Assembly (NCBI GenBank): GCA_039931615.1
Contig: JBDTRR010000002.1
Coordinates: forward strand, 1-64,000
DNA from: JAHFUI01 sp039931615
GTDB lineage: Bacteria; Acidobacteriota; Vicinamibacteria; Vicinamibacterales; CAVVIG01
DNA length: 64,000 nucleotides
Direction: 5' to 3'
How positions within the stretch are numbered: the stretch's first letter is position 1; each line of letters begins with the position of its first letter. The notes under the pieces were generated by a model. That model did not search any database. It was not told the DNA's origin and was given only the letters and a program-made list of their open reading frames with translations. A program made the translations under genes and the position numbers. Below are positions 57,243 to 64,000 of the stretch, piece after piece.

Positions 57243-59975
57243 CTACTGAAGGCGGGCGGACTCCGCGCGGGCTGCCTCGATCGGCTGGAGACCCGCGTCG
57301 GCGCCGTCCCACTCGGCGAGAAACGTCCGATAGGCGGTGCGTGCCTCGCCGGCTTCGCCGGCCAGCGCCGCCGCCCGCGCCAGCCCGAGCCGCGCCAGCG
57401 GGTAGAGCGGCGAGGTCGGCGCTCCGCCGCGGTGCGCCAGGACGCCGCGAAATTGCGCCAGGGCCGCCTGGCCATCGTGCAGGGCGAGGTAGGCCTGACC
57501 ACGCAGGTACGCCGGCCAGAGCTCCGACGCCGGGGCCCAATCGTAGGACTCGACCGGATCCAGCCAGTCGATCGCCCGCGCCGGTTCATTCCGCTCGAGG
57601 GCCAGCGCGGCCGCCGCCACCGGCAGCTGAATCCGGATCGTGATGGTCGCACCGGCAAACCGATCGGCCAGTTCACCCGCCAGGCCGGACCCGTCGCCGC
57701 CGCACAGGGCGAGCGTGCGGTTGGCGCGTTCGAGCGTGAAATTGTCCCGGCTCAGCGCGAGCCCGGCCTCGATTTCCTGCCGCGCCTCGGCACACTGCCC
57801 GGCGATCGCATGGGACTCGGCATCCTCCGTCGTCCACTGGGCGGCAAGCTCGAGAAAGTTGTTGCGAACCGCTGCCTGCGCGCCCTGCCGGAACAGCTCG
57901 TGGGCCGCGTGGAATCTGCCCGAGAAGGCGGCGGTCCTGCCCTGGAGCGTGGCGGCCCACATCGCGTCCGGCGTGCCGCGCAGGAGATCCAGTTCGCGCG
58001 CCATCGCCGCCGCATCGCCGTCGAGCACGGCCAGCAGATACGACAGCCGCCGCAGGCTGAGGAAGTCGACGCCCCGATCGGCCGCCTCGCGCAGCCGCGC
58101 GTGCGCCTCGGGGAACCGGTTCAGGGCGATCAGCGACCCGACCAGGTTGCCACGCGGCGCCACGAACCTGGGGTCGAGGCGGATGGCTTCGCCGAACGCC
58201 CGCACCGCCTGCTCCAGCTGACCGAACGTTCCGGAGGCGAGGCCCAGGCTGTTCAGCGCGAAGGCTTCGCGCGGATACGTCGTTGCCCACTCTCCGGCCA
58301 GGGCGAGCGCCTGGTCCCAGGCCTGAACGGCGTCGACATAGTAGCGCCACGAGATGAAGAACCGCTCGCGTTCGCTGACCCGATCGCGCAGTTCGAAGGC
58401 CCGGCGCGAGAACGCCGGCGCCTCGGCGTGCCGCCCGGTGTTGGCATAGACCCCCGACAGGAGCGCCTGGGCCATCGCGAAATCGGGATCGAGCTCGATC
58501 GCCCGCTTCAGGTCCGGAATCGCCTCGAGCCGCAGGTTCATCCGTCCCTGATCGAGCGCCAGCGAGTAGGCGTGCAGCGCCTCGAGCGACGAGGTCGTCG
58601 CGCGCGGCAGCGGCACATCGAACCGCTGGATCGAGGCCAGCGACTCGCCCAGCTTTTCGCGCAGCCGCGATGTCGCCGTGCCGAGCGACGTCAAGACCTG
58701 CTCCTTGACGGCGACCTCGACCTGCTCGCGCGCGATGACATCGCCGCTCTCGGCGTTGATCGCCTCGAGCGCCACGACGTAGTGGCTGCCCAGCGAACCG
58801 ATCGACCCGGCGACCAGCGCTTTGAGCCGTTCGCGCTGCGCGATCTCCCGGCCAATCGCGCGGGTCACCCGCTCGTCGGGCGCGCGCTGCATCAGGCGCA
58901 GGGTCTCGCGCACGCGGTCGTCGGGAAAGACCCGCAGGAACGGCGATTGCTCCAGCGCCACGGCCAGCGCCACCTTGAGCGCGCCGTCGAAGACCGGCTC
59001 ACCGGTCGTGTTCGTGAAGTCGGCGATGACGATGACGTCCTGGTCGGTCAGGGCGCGGGAGGTGCGCATGACGACCCACGTCGACAGCGCGGCGACGACG
59101 GCCACCAGGCCGGCGAGGACGACGGCGGTGACCGGGCGTGGGAGGCGGCGCCGGCTCCGGACCAGCGGTCCGCCGGCGAGGCTCGCGCCCATCGAGGCCG
59201 CCGACACCGGCCGATCCCGGGGATCCGGTGCGAGCGCCTGCAGGATGACGCGTTCCAGCTGCGGATCGATGTCAGGCGCGTGCGTCGACGGCGGCGCCGG
59301 CAGACGCCCCATGCTGGCCCGGTCGCGAAACGGGCCGACGCCGGCGACGAGCTCGTACAGGATCACACCGAGCGCGTAGAGATCGGTCTGTTCCGAGAGC
59401 GCCGCGCCGGCGGCGCGCTGCTCGGGCGACAGGTAGTCGGGGGTATCGGCCGACGTGTCGGTGTCCTTCCTGGCGCCGGCGAATCCGAACTCGATCATCC
59501 GGATCGACCCGTCTTCGTCGACCAGGACATTGCCAAGGTGGAGATCGCGGTGCAGGACGCCCTGGGCGTGGGCGGTGGCCAGTCCCTCGCACAGCTGACG
59601 GCCGATGTCGACGACTTTCTCCGAGGGCAGGCGGCCGACCCGTCGCAGCAGGATCGCCAGGTCCTCGCCCTGAACGAGCTCCATCGAGTAGAAGACCCCG
59701 CCGCCCGCCTCGCCGACATCGAAGACGCGGCAGACCGCCGGGTGCGTGATCTGCCGCGCCAGACGCGCCTCGTTGAGGATGCGCTCCCGCCCCGGGCGGC
59801 TGGTGGCGCGAATCAGCTTCAAGGCGACCGGGATGTGCAGCACGAGATCGTCGGCGCGCCAGACCTCGCCGAGGCCGCGCTGTCCGAGACGGCTGATCAT
59901 CCGGTAACGGCCGGCAAACACCTCGCCCGGACTGAATGGATTGGTGTCCGACTCCTGCGAACCGGCCGGGGACAT
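57243..59975 (-). CDS. Kinase-TPR paralog, probable pseudokinase
   Basis: The 910-residue protein is a tandem paralog of the kinase at 54302 but lacks its first ~60 residues. The ATP-binding Lys53 (VALKLI) is kept, but the catalytic loop reads HRDLHLGN (the HRDLK Lys is His146), DFG is replaced by EFG (Glu162) and the Gly loop is GQRGLG. PEQR is kept in YLSPEQR. Two substitutions at key positions suggest reduced or no kinase activity. The membrane helix and the TPR half (from TNTTGEPVFDGALKV onward) are very like the neighbour. The next gene, 22 bases downstream, is the active-looking kinase, so allosteric pairing is possible. Confidence 0.85.
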   Translation of the reverse strand: MSPAGSQESDTNPFSPGEVFAGRYRMISRLGQRGLGEVWRADDLVLHIPVALKLIRATSRPGRERILNEARLARQITHPAVCRVFDVGEAGGGVFYSMELVQGEDLAILLRRVGRLPSEKVVDIGRQLCEGLATAHAQGVLHRDLHLGNVLVDEDGSIRMIEFGFAGARKDTDTSADTPDYLSPEQRAAGAALSEQTDLYALGVILYELVAGVGPFRDRASMGRLPAPPSTHAPDIDPQLERVILQALAPDPRDRPVSAASMGASLAGGPLVRSRRRLPRPVTAVVLAGLVAVVAALSTWVVMRTSRALTDQDVIVIADFTNTTGEPVFDGALKVALAVALEQSPFLRVFPDDRVRETLRLMQRAPDERVTRAIGREIAQRERLKALVAGSIGSLGSHYVVALEAINAESGDVIAREQVEVAVKEQVLTSLGTATSRLREKLGESLASIQRFDVPLPRATTSSLEALHAYSLALDQGRMNLRLEAIPDLKRAIELDPDFAMAQALLSGVYANTGRHAEAPAFSRRAFELRDRVSERERFFISWRYYVDAVQAWDQALALAGEWATTYPREAFALNSLGLASGTFGQLEQAVRAFGEAIRLDPRFVAPRGNLVGSLIALNRFPEAHARLREAADRGVDFLSLRRLSYLLAVLDGDAAAMARELDLLRGTPDAMWAATLQGRTAAFSGRFHAAHELFRQGAQAAVRNNFLELAAQWTTEDAESHAIAGQCAEARQEIEAGLALSRDNFTLERANRTLALCGGDGSGLAGELADRFAGATITIRIQLPVAAAALALERNEPARAIDWLDPVESYDWAPASELWPAYLRGQAYLALHDGQAALAQFRGVLAHRGGAPTSPLYPLARLGLARAAALAGEAGEARTAYRTFLAEWDGADAGLQPIEAARAESARLQ

Positions 59976-60029
59976 CTCTGGTACGTGGAGTCTAATCGGC
60001 CTGCGGGGCCGCGTCGAGGCGGTACAATC

Positions 60030-62873
60030 ATGGACCTCATGCACGGATCATCACGCCACCTCCTCCTCGCCATCGCACTGGTGCTGGCCGCGGCGGCGGC
60101 CGCACGGGCCGCCGACACCGGCACCGTGTCGGGCGCGGTCTTCGATCAGAACGGCGAGCCGGTGGCGGAGGCCACGGTCAGGATCGCAGGCGACCGGCTG
60201 CCGAGCGGGAGAACCGTGCAGACCAGCGGGAACGGCGTCTATCTGTTCGACTATCTGGCGTCCGGCGAGTACGCGGTCGACGTCGAGAAAACCGGGATCG
60301 GTACGGCCCGGCGCGCCGCCATCGTCGGCGTGGGGAAGGACACCCAGGTCGACTTCGTCCTCGGGCTCTCGGTCACCGAAGCGCTGACGGTCGTCGCGGC
60401 GACACCGGTCGTCGATGTGCGATCGACGGAGGTCAGCTTCAATTTCACCAGCGACACCCTCAACCGCCTGCCGCTCGAGCGCACCTATCGCGGCCTGTTC
60501 CAGCTGATCCCGGGCGTTGCCGACAACCGGAGCACGGTCGGCCCCGCTGCCGGCGGCTCCCGTCAGGACAACACCTATCTGATCGACGGCGCCAACATCA
60601 CCAACCCCGGGTTCGGCTACCTGGGCACGGAAATCAACGAGCTCGATATCGCCGAAGTCAACCTGAAACGCGCCGGCATCAGCGCCGAGTTCGGCCGCAC
60701 CGGCGGCTCGGTCACCAATGCGGTCAGCCGCAGCGGCTCGAACCGCTTCTCCGGCATCGGCCGGATCGACTGGCTGCCGGAGAAGCTGGTCGGCGCCTAC
60801 AAACTGCCGGAGGACCTGCTCGCCGCGGGCGTCAGGCCCGGGACGTTCCGCGACGCGCTGCTGACGACCGAACGCGGCCCGGCCGCCGGACTCGGCGGCC
60901 CGATCATCCGCGACCGTGTCTTCTTCTACGGCTCCGCCCGCTATTCGAGCAAGACGAAATGGGATCGCTTCAACAAGGTGGCGGCGCTGCTGCCGGACGA
61001 AACCCGGACCGGTCCCGAGTTCTACGGCAAGCTCACCGCCGCCGTCGCCCAGAGCCATCAGGCGACCCTGGGCTACCGGCATCGTCCGAGTCACGTCGAG
61101 AACGCCGGGATCACCTCGGACTATGCCGCCAGCGTCGCCACCACGACCGACAACGGCAGCCGGATCGCCACCGCCGAGTGGGCGCATTTCATCGGCGCAC
61201 GCACGTCGTTGAACCTGCGCTACCTGTTCATGAAGGAGAACAACGAGGATGTGCCGGTGCGGAATCTCGGCTACCTGCCGGTGTTCAATCCCGGCAACCT
61301 CGCGGCGATGGGTCAGTACATCGATCCCACCCAGGCCAATCTGATCGTCGGCGCCAATCAATACGCCAACATCCAGAACTATCGCCGGCACGAGGTCCGC
61401 GGGACGTTCGGCCATCTCTTCGACATCGGCGGCAGCAGCCACGCGCTGAAAGCGGGCGGCGGCTATGAGTTCGGCGAGGAGACGCTCAACCGGCTGGCCA
61501 ACGGCTGGGGCCTGCTCGCCAACATCACGCAGGGCGGTGTCGCGGCGGTGCGCGCGCGCTACTTCACGCCCCAGGCGGCCCAGCTCGGGCAGGGGCGGAC
61601 CTACTCGGTGTTCGTCCAGGACGACATCAGCATCGCCAACCGGCTCTCGGTCAATGCCGGTGTCCTGCTCGATCGCGACGATTTTTCCCAGGAGCTGGCC
61701 GGAAGCGGCGGCTGCCCGTCGACGGTCGTGCTGACCGGCGGCGCGGCGATCTACCAGTCGCACGGCGATCGCTGCGACTTCCTCCGCTTCGGTTTCGCCG
61801 ATGAAGTCCAGCCCCGTCTCGGGGTCAGCTATCAGGTCCGCGCCGGAAAAAGCGACAAGGTGTACGCCCATTGGGGCCGCTACTACAACATGGATCAGAA
61901 GTCGAGCGGCCGCAGCCTCGCCCCGAGCCGCATCTTCCAGACCCAGACGGTGTTCGATCTGAGCGGCGCCATCCTGTCGAGCGGTCCGCTCGCGTCGACC
62001 ACCGGCAAGATGATCGATCCGGACCTCAAGCCGATCTACACCGACGAAGTGTTGATCGGCTACGCCACCCCGGTCGCCGATCTCTACAGCGTCGACGTGT
62101 TCTTCATGACCCGGCGGATGAACAACTTCATCGAGGACGTACCGTCGCGAATGAACGGCACGGCCCCCGACAGCGGACCGTTCGTCGCGGTCAATCTGCC
62201 GTGCGCCCGCTTCGCCGCCTGTCGATCGGCGGACGCCCGGCGCACCTACCGGGCGGTGACCGTCGACCTGCGGCGGCGCCTCGCCAGCGGCTGGATGAGC
62301 GATGTCAGCTACACCTGGAGCCGGTTCGAGGGCAATTACGATCTCGACTACTCGCCGGGATCGGTCTTCAACACCTCGTCGTTCATCCAGGACGGCCCGG
62401 GGACGAACGTCGAGGATCCGAACCGATTCGGTCCGCTGCTGGAAGATCGGCCGCACGTGTTCAAGGTCTTCAGCTCCTACACGGCGACCAGCCGCCTGAC
62501 CGCATCCGGCTACCTCCGGGTGCAGAGCGGCACGCCGTGGGCGGCGCGCGGCCGCGACTGGGCGGGCGCGACACTGAATTATCTGGAGCCGGCTGGCAGC
62601 CACCGCAATCCGACCTGGGCGAACCTCGATCTGATGACCGCCTACCGCCTGCCCCTCAATGGGCGGACCAGCGTCTCGATCGAAGCGCGTCTGCTGAATG
62701 TCTTCGACAACCAGACCCGGCTGTCGACCGACGCGCAGCAGTACCTCGATCTGCGCACCACGCCGGCGCCGCCGTACTTCGAACCCTACCAGCAGCTCAA
62801 TCCATTCTTCGCGGCCGGCAGCGGCTTCGCGCCGCCGCGGCGCCTCTACATCGCCGCGGTCGCCAGTTTCTAG
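60030..62873 (+). CDS. TonB-dependent receptor, Oar-like
   Basis: The 947-residue receptor has a signal peptide (HLLLAIALVLAAAAAARA), an N-terminal carboxypeptidase-regulatory-like domain (residues ~30-110; TVSGAVFDQNGEPVAEATVR), a plug (GGSRQDNTYLIDGANITNPG; TGGSVTNAVSRSGSNRFSGI) and a large barrel ending RRLYIAAVASF, with the terminal Phe expected for outer-membrane insertion. It is of the same family as the receptor at 22152 but shorter. It is divergent from the pseudokinase gene, with only 54 bases between starts. TACAAT at 60023 could be a -10 box, in which case translation may begin at 60039 instead of 60030. Ligand unknown. Confidence 0.9.
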   Translation: MDLMHGSSRHLLLAIALVLAAAAAARAADTGTVSGAVFDQNGEPVAEATVRIAGDRLPSGRTVQTSGNGVYLFDYLASGEYAVDVEKTGIGTARRAAIVGVGKDTQVDFVLGLSVTEALTVVAATPVVDVRSTEVSFNFTSDTLNRLPLERTYRGLFQLIPGVADNRSTVGPAAGGSRQDNTYLIDGANITNPGFGYLGTEINELDIAEVNLKRAGISAEFGRTGGSVTNAVSRSGSNRFSGIGRIDWLPEKLVGAYKLPEDLLAAGVRPGTFRDALLTTERGPAAGLGGPIIRDRVFFYGSARYSSKTKWDRFNKVAALLPDETRTGPEFYGKLTAAVAQSHQATLGYRHRPSHVENAGITSDYAASVATTTDNGSRIATAEWAHFIGARTSLNLRYLFMKENNEDVPVRNLGYLPVFNPGNLAAMGQYIDPTQANLIVGANQYANIQNYRRHEVRGTFGHLFDIGGSSHALKAGGGYEFGEETLNRLANGWGLLANITQGGVAAVRARYFTPQAAQLGQGRTYSVFVQDDISIANRLSVNAGVLLDRDDFSQELAGSGGCPSTVVLTGGAAIYQSHGDRCDFLRFGFADEVQPRLGVSYQVRAGKSDKVYAHWGRYYNMDQKSSGRSLAPSRIFQTQTVFDLSGAILSSGPLASTTGKMIDPDLKPIYTDEVLIGYATPVADLYSVDVFFMTRRMNNFIEDVPSRMNGTAPDSGPFVAVNLPCARFAACRSADARRTYRAVTVDLRRRLASGWMSDVSYTWSRFEGNYDLDYSPGSVFNTSSFIQDGPGTNVEDPNRFGPLLEDRPHVFKVFSSYTATSRLTASGYLRVQSGTPWAARGRDWAGATLNYLEPAGSHRNPTWANLDLMTAYRLPLNGRTSVSIEARLLNVFDNQTRLSTDAQQYLDLRTTPAPPYFEPYQQLNPFFAAGSGFAPPRRLYIAAVASF

Positions 62874-62894
62874 GCCTTCCTTCTGTCCGTACTG

Positions 62895-63013
62895 TCCGCC
62901 TTCCGCCTTCGCCAGGGCTTCGGCGGACCGCCGTCGCTTCTCCCCCTCGTACGTGGGATCCGGCTTCAGCAGGATTAATCCGTAGTCCGACTAAAGTCGG
63001 ACGCCACGTACGA
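62895..63013. repeat. Palindromic repeats, including an intact 67-bp element (425-base gene-free gap)
   Basis: 62947-63013 is an intact element with perfect ends TCGTACGTGG and CCACGTACGA and two hairpins inside. Before it, from about 62895, lies a unit related to the 44-base insert at 46939 (CTTCGGCGGACCGCCGTCGC). The remaining stretch 63014-63298 holds no convincing gene. Confidence 0.75.
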
Positions 63014-63298
63014 TTCTGGAATGCCAGGTGTTTTCCCACCTCCAACCTGATCCCGGCCACTACCTGCAACGCCAGCTGATCGAGGGAGACTTTCCTGGCG
63101 TGGTGTACCTGCGGAAGGCGATCGCCTCCGGCGGGGCTGGCCTGTACACGTCTCGCGATTGCGGCGTTACTAGGAAAGCGAGCCAAGCTGCAGAACGCGC
63201 GACGGAACGGGAACGGCACACGCCGACCCCGTGCATTCCGAACGGGGGCATGACGCCCCTCCGGTTCTGACGGCACGCCCGCACCAAGGAGACGCATC

Positions 63299-64000
63299 AT
63301 GTGTATCAAATCGTTGTCGCCGGAGGTCCGTGCCGATCGTCGCTCGCGCGTCGTTCACACGCTGCTGGCGATCGGCAGCGCGCTGCTGATCTCGCTGCCG
63401 TCGGCCGCATTCGCGCAGGCCCAGACGGCGTGCGGACCGGAAGTGAAGGAGGAAGTCGCCAAGCTGGTCGCCAGCCTGGAGGGCGCCACCGACGCCGCCA
63501 AGGTGGCAACCGAGTACGACATCTACAAGGCGTTCCAGTACTGCGGGGAACAGGACAAGGTGCTGGTTCCGACGACCTTCGCCGCGGCCGCGCGTGAGTG
63601 TGGAGCGAGCGTCTCCAATCTCGGCAGCCTCTTCTACGAGCAGATGAGCTGCGTCGGCTACGACCCGCAGCGCCGGCAGTTCGCCGCCCCGATCACGATC
63701 AAGCAGCCGTTCGGCTTCGGCGGCGCGCCGCTGCCCGGCAGCCGCGAGCACGTGCTCCACTGCGTCGCCGACGCCGGCGGCACGCTGGTCCCGGTCGGTC
63801 GGGACAGCGTGCACCTGGCCAACTCCCCGGATCAGCGGCCGACCTGGCAGTTCGCGGTGATCGTCAACGCCAACCAGAACCTGACGACGATCTATCCGAT
63901 GAGCGGTCAGACCCGCCGCGCCCGCTCGATCCTGTCCTGGGCGCTGACGCCGACCGACTGCAACTACACGCCAATCTGGGGGAACGCGCTGAACTACCGC
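63299..64000 (+). CDS. Exported protein of unknown function, 3'-partial
   Basis: The frame opens at ATG 63299 (AAGGAG 9 bases upstream), stays open to the window edge and encodes at least 234 residues. A twin-Arg-like basic start (VRADRRSRVVHTLLAIG) precedes a hydrophobic segment and an Ala-x-Ala cleavage site (PSAAFAQAQ). The mature part has Cys-bearing segments (QTACGPEVKEEVAK, FQYCGEQDK, ARECGASV, QMSCVGYD) and later LHCVADAGGTLVPVGRDSVH. Even Cys content suggests disulfides in a secreted domain. No family is recognised. Confidence 0.7.
   Translation, partial: MCIKSLSPEVRADRRSRVVHTLLAIGSALLISLPSAAFAQAQTACGPEVKEEVAKLVASLEGATDAAKVATEYDIYKAFQYCGEQDKVLVPTTFAAAARECGASVSNLGSLFYEQMSCVGYDPQRRQFAAPITIKQPFGFGGAPLPGSREHVLHCVADAGGTLVPVGRDSVHLANSPDQRPTWQFAVIVNANQNLTTIYPMSGQTRRARSILSWALTPTDCNYTPIWGNALNYR

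Noticed and set aside
56793..60030. An upstream extension of more than 1000 codons in frame with the TonB-dependent receptor
   Set aside because: It is antisense to two kinase-TPR genes and has no motifs. The receptor has its own signal peptide at 60030-60039.
60051..62603. An 850-codon minus-strand frame
   Set aside because: It is antisense to the TonB-dependent receptor and shows only the composition typical of shadow frames.

Overview
The window is GC-rich, densely coded bacterial chromosome. The mix of genes points to Acidobacteriota, most likely a Vicinamibacteria-type (subdivision 6) soil lineage: Oar-like TonB-dependent receptors with an N-terminal carboxypeptidase-regulatory domain, alternative complex III (ACIII), serine/threonine kinases fused to TPR domains, exported DUF6152 proteins, DUF6644 membrane proteins and several exported families common in that group. 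This assignment comes from family knowledge, not from a database search.

Layout. 0-2.5 kb: a 5'-truncated SNF2 helicase whose start coincides with IS-end-like repeats, a SWIM zinc-finger protein and an ankyrin protein. 2.6-4.6 kb: exported proteins and an alpha/beta hydrolase that lacks its nucleophile serine. 4.8-12.6 kb (minus strand): an ACIII operon actA-actB-actCD-actE-actF in which actC and actD are one gene. The actC part carries an in-frame insert made of palindromic repeats, and a large inverted array of octamers separates actA from actB. 12.7-17.1 kb: two tandem copies of a three-gene module (c'-like monoheme cytochrome plus two four-helix DUF6644 proteins), with a class I cytochrome c and a PRC-barrel protein between them. 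17.3-22 kb: a tandem ABM-domain protein, exported uncharacterised proteins and a MmgE/PrpD protein. 22-35 kb: a TonB-dependent receptor, a cytochrome c / c'-like fusion, an esterase, beta-propeller proteins (one with a heme c site), a CmoB-like methyltransferase and a RAYT transposase remnant. 35.3-37.8 kb: lgt, a MoaD-like protein and an Asp-box propeller protein. 37.9-43.5 kb: a nucleotide-sugar operon with two aminotransferases, an epimerase, a Gfo/Idh oxidoreductase and two hexapeptide acyltransferases. 43.7-49.7 kb: a GNAT protein, an ECF41-type sigma factor with an FAD oxidoreductase and a candidate promoter, and a NarL-type two-component pair. 50-54.3 kb: a third DUF6644 pair with DUF6152, an exported 454-residue protein and an amidohydrolase. 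54.3-62.9 kb: a kinase-TPR protein next to a probable pseudokinase-TPR paralog, divergent from a second TonB-dependent receptor. The last gene, exported and of unknown function, runs off the end.

Functionally, much of the window concerns the cell envelope: quinol oxidation by ACIII, periplasmic cytochromes that may pass electrons through or around DUF6644 proteins, outer-membrane uptake, and surface polysaccharide precursors. Intergenic regions are full of short palindromic elements of at least four types. Some are nested inside others with direct repeats that look like target-site duplications, and one cluster lies inside a conserved coding region. No rRNA, tRNA or CRISPR array was seen.
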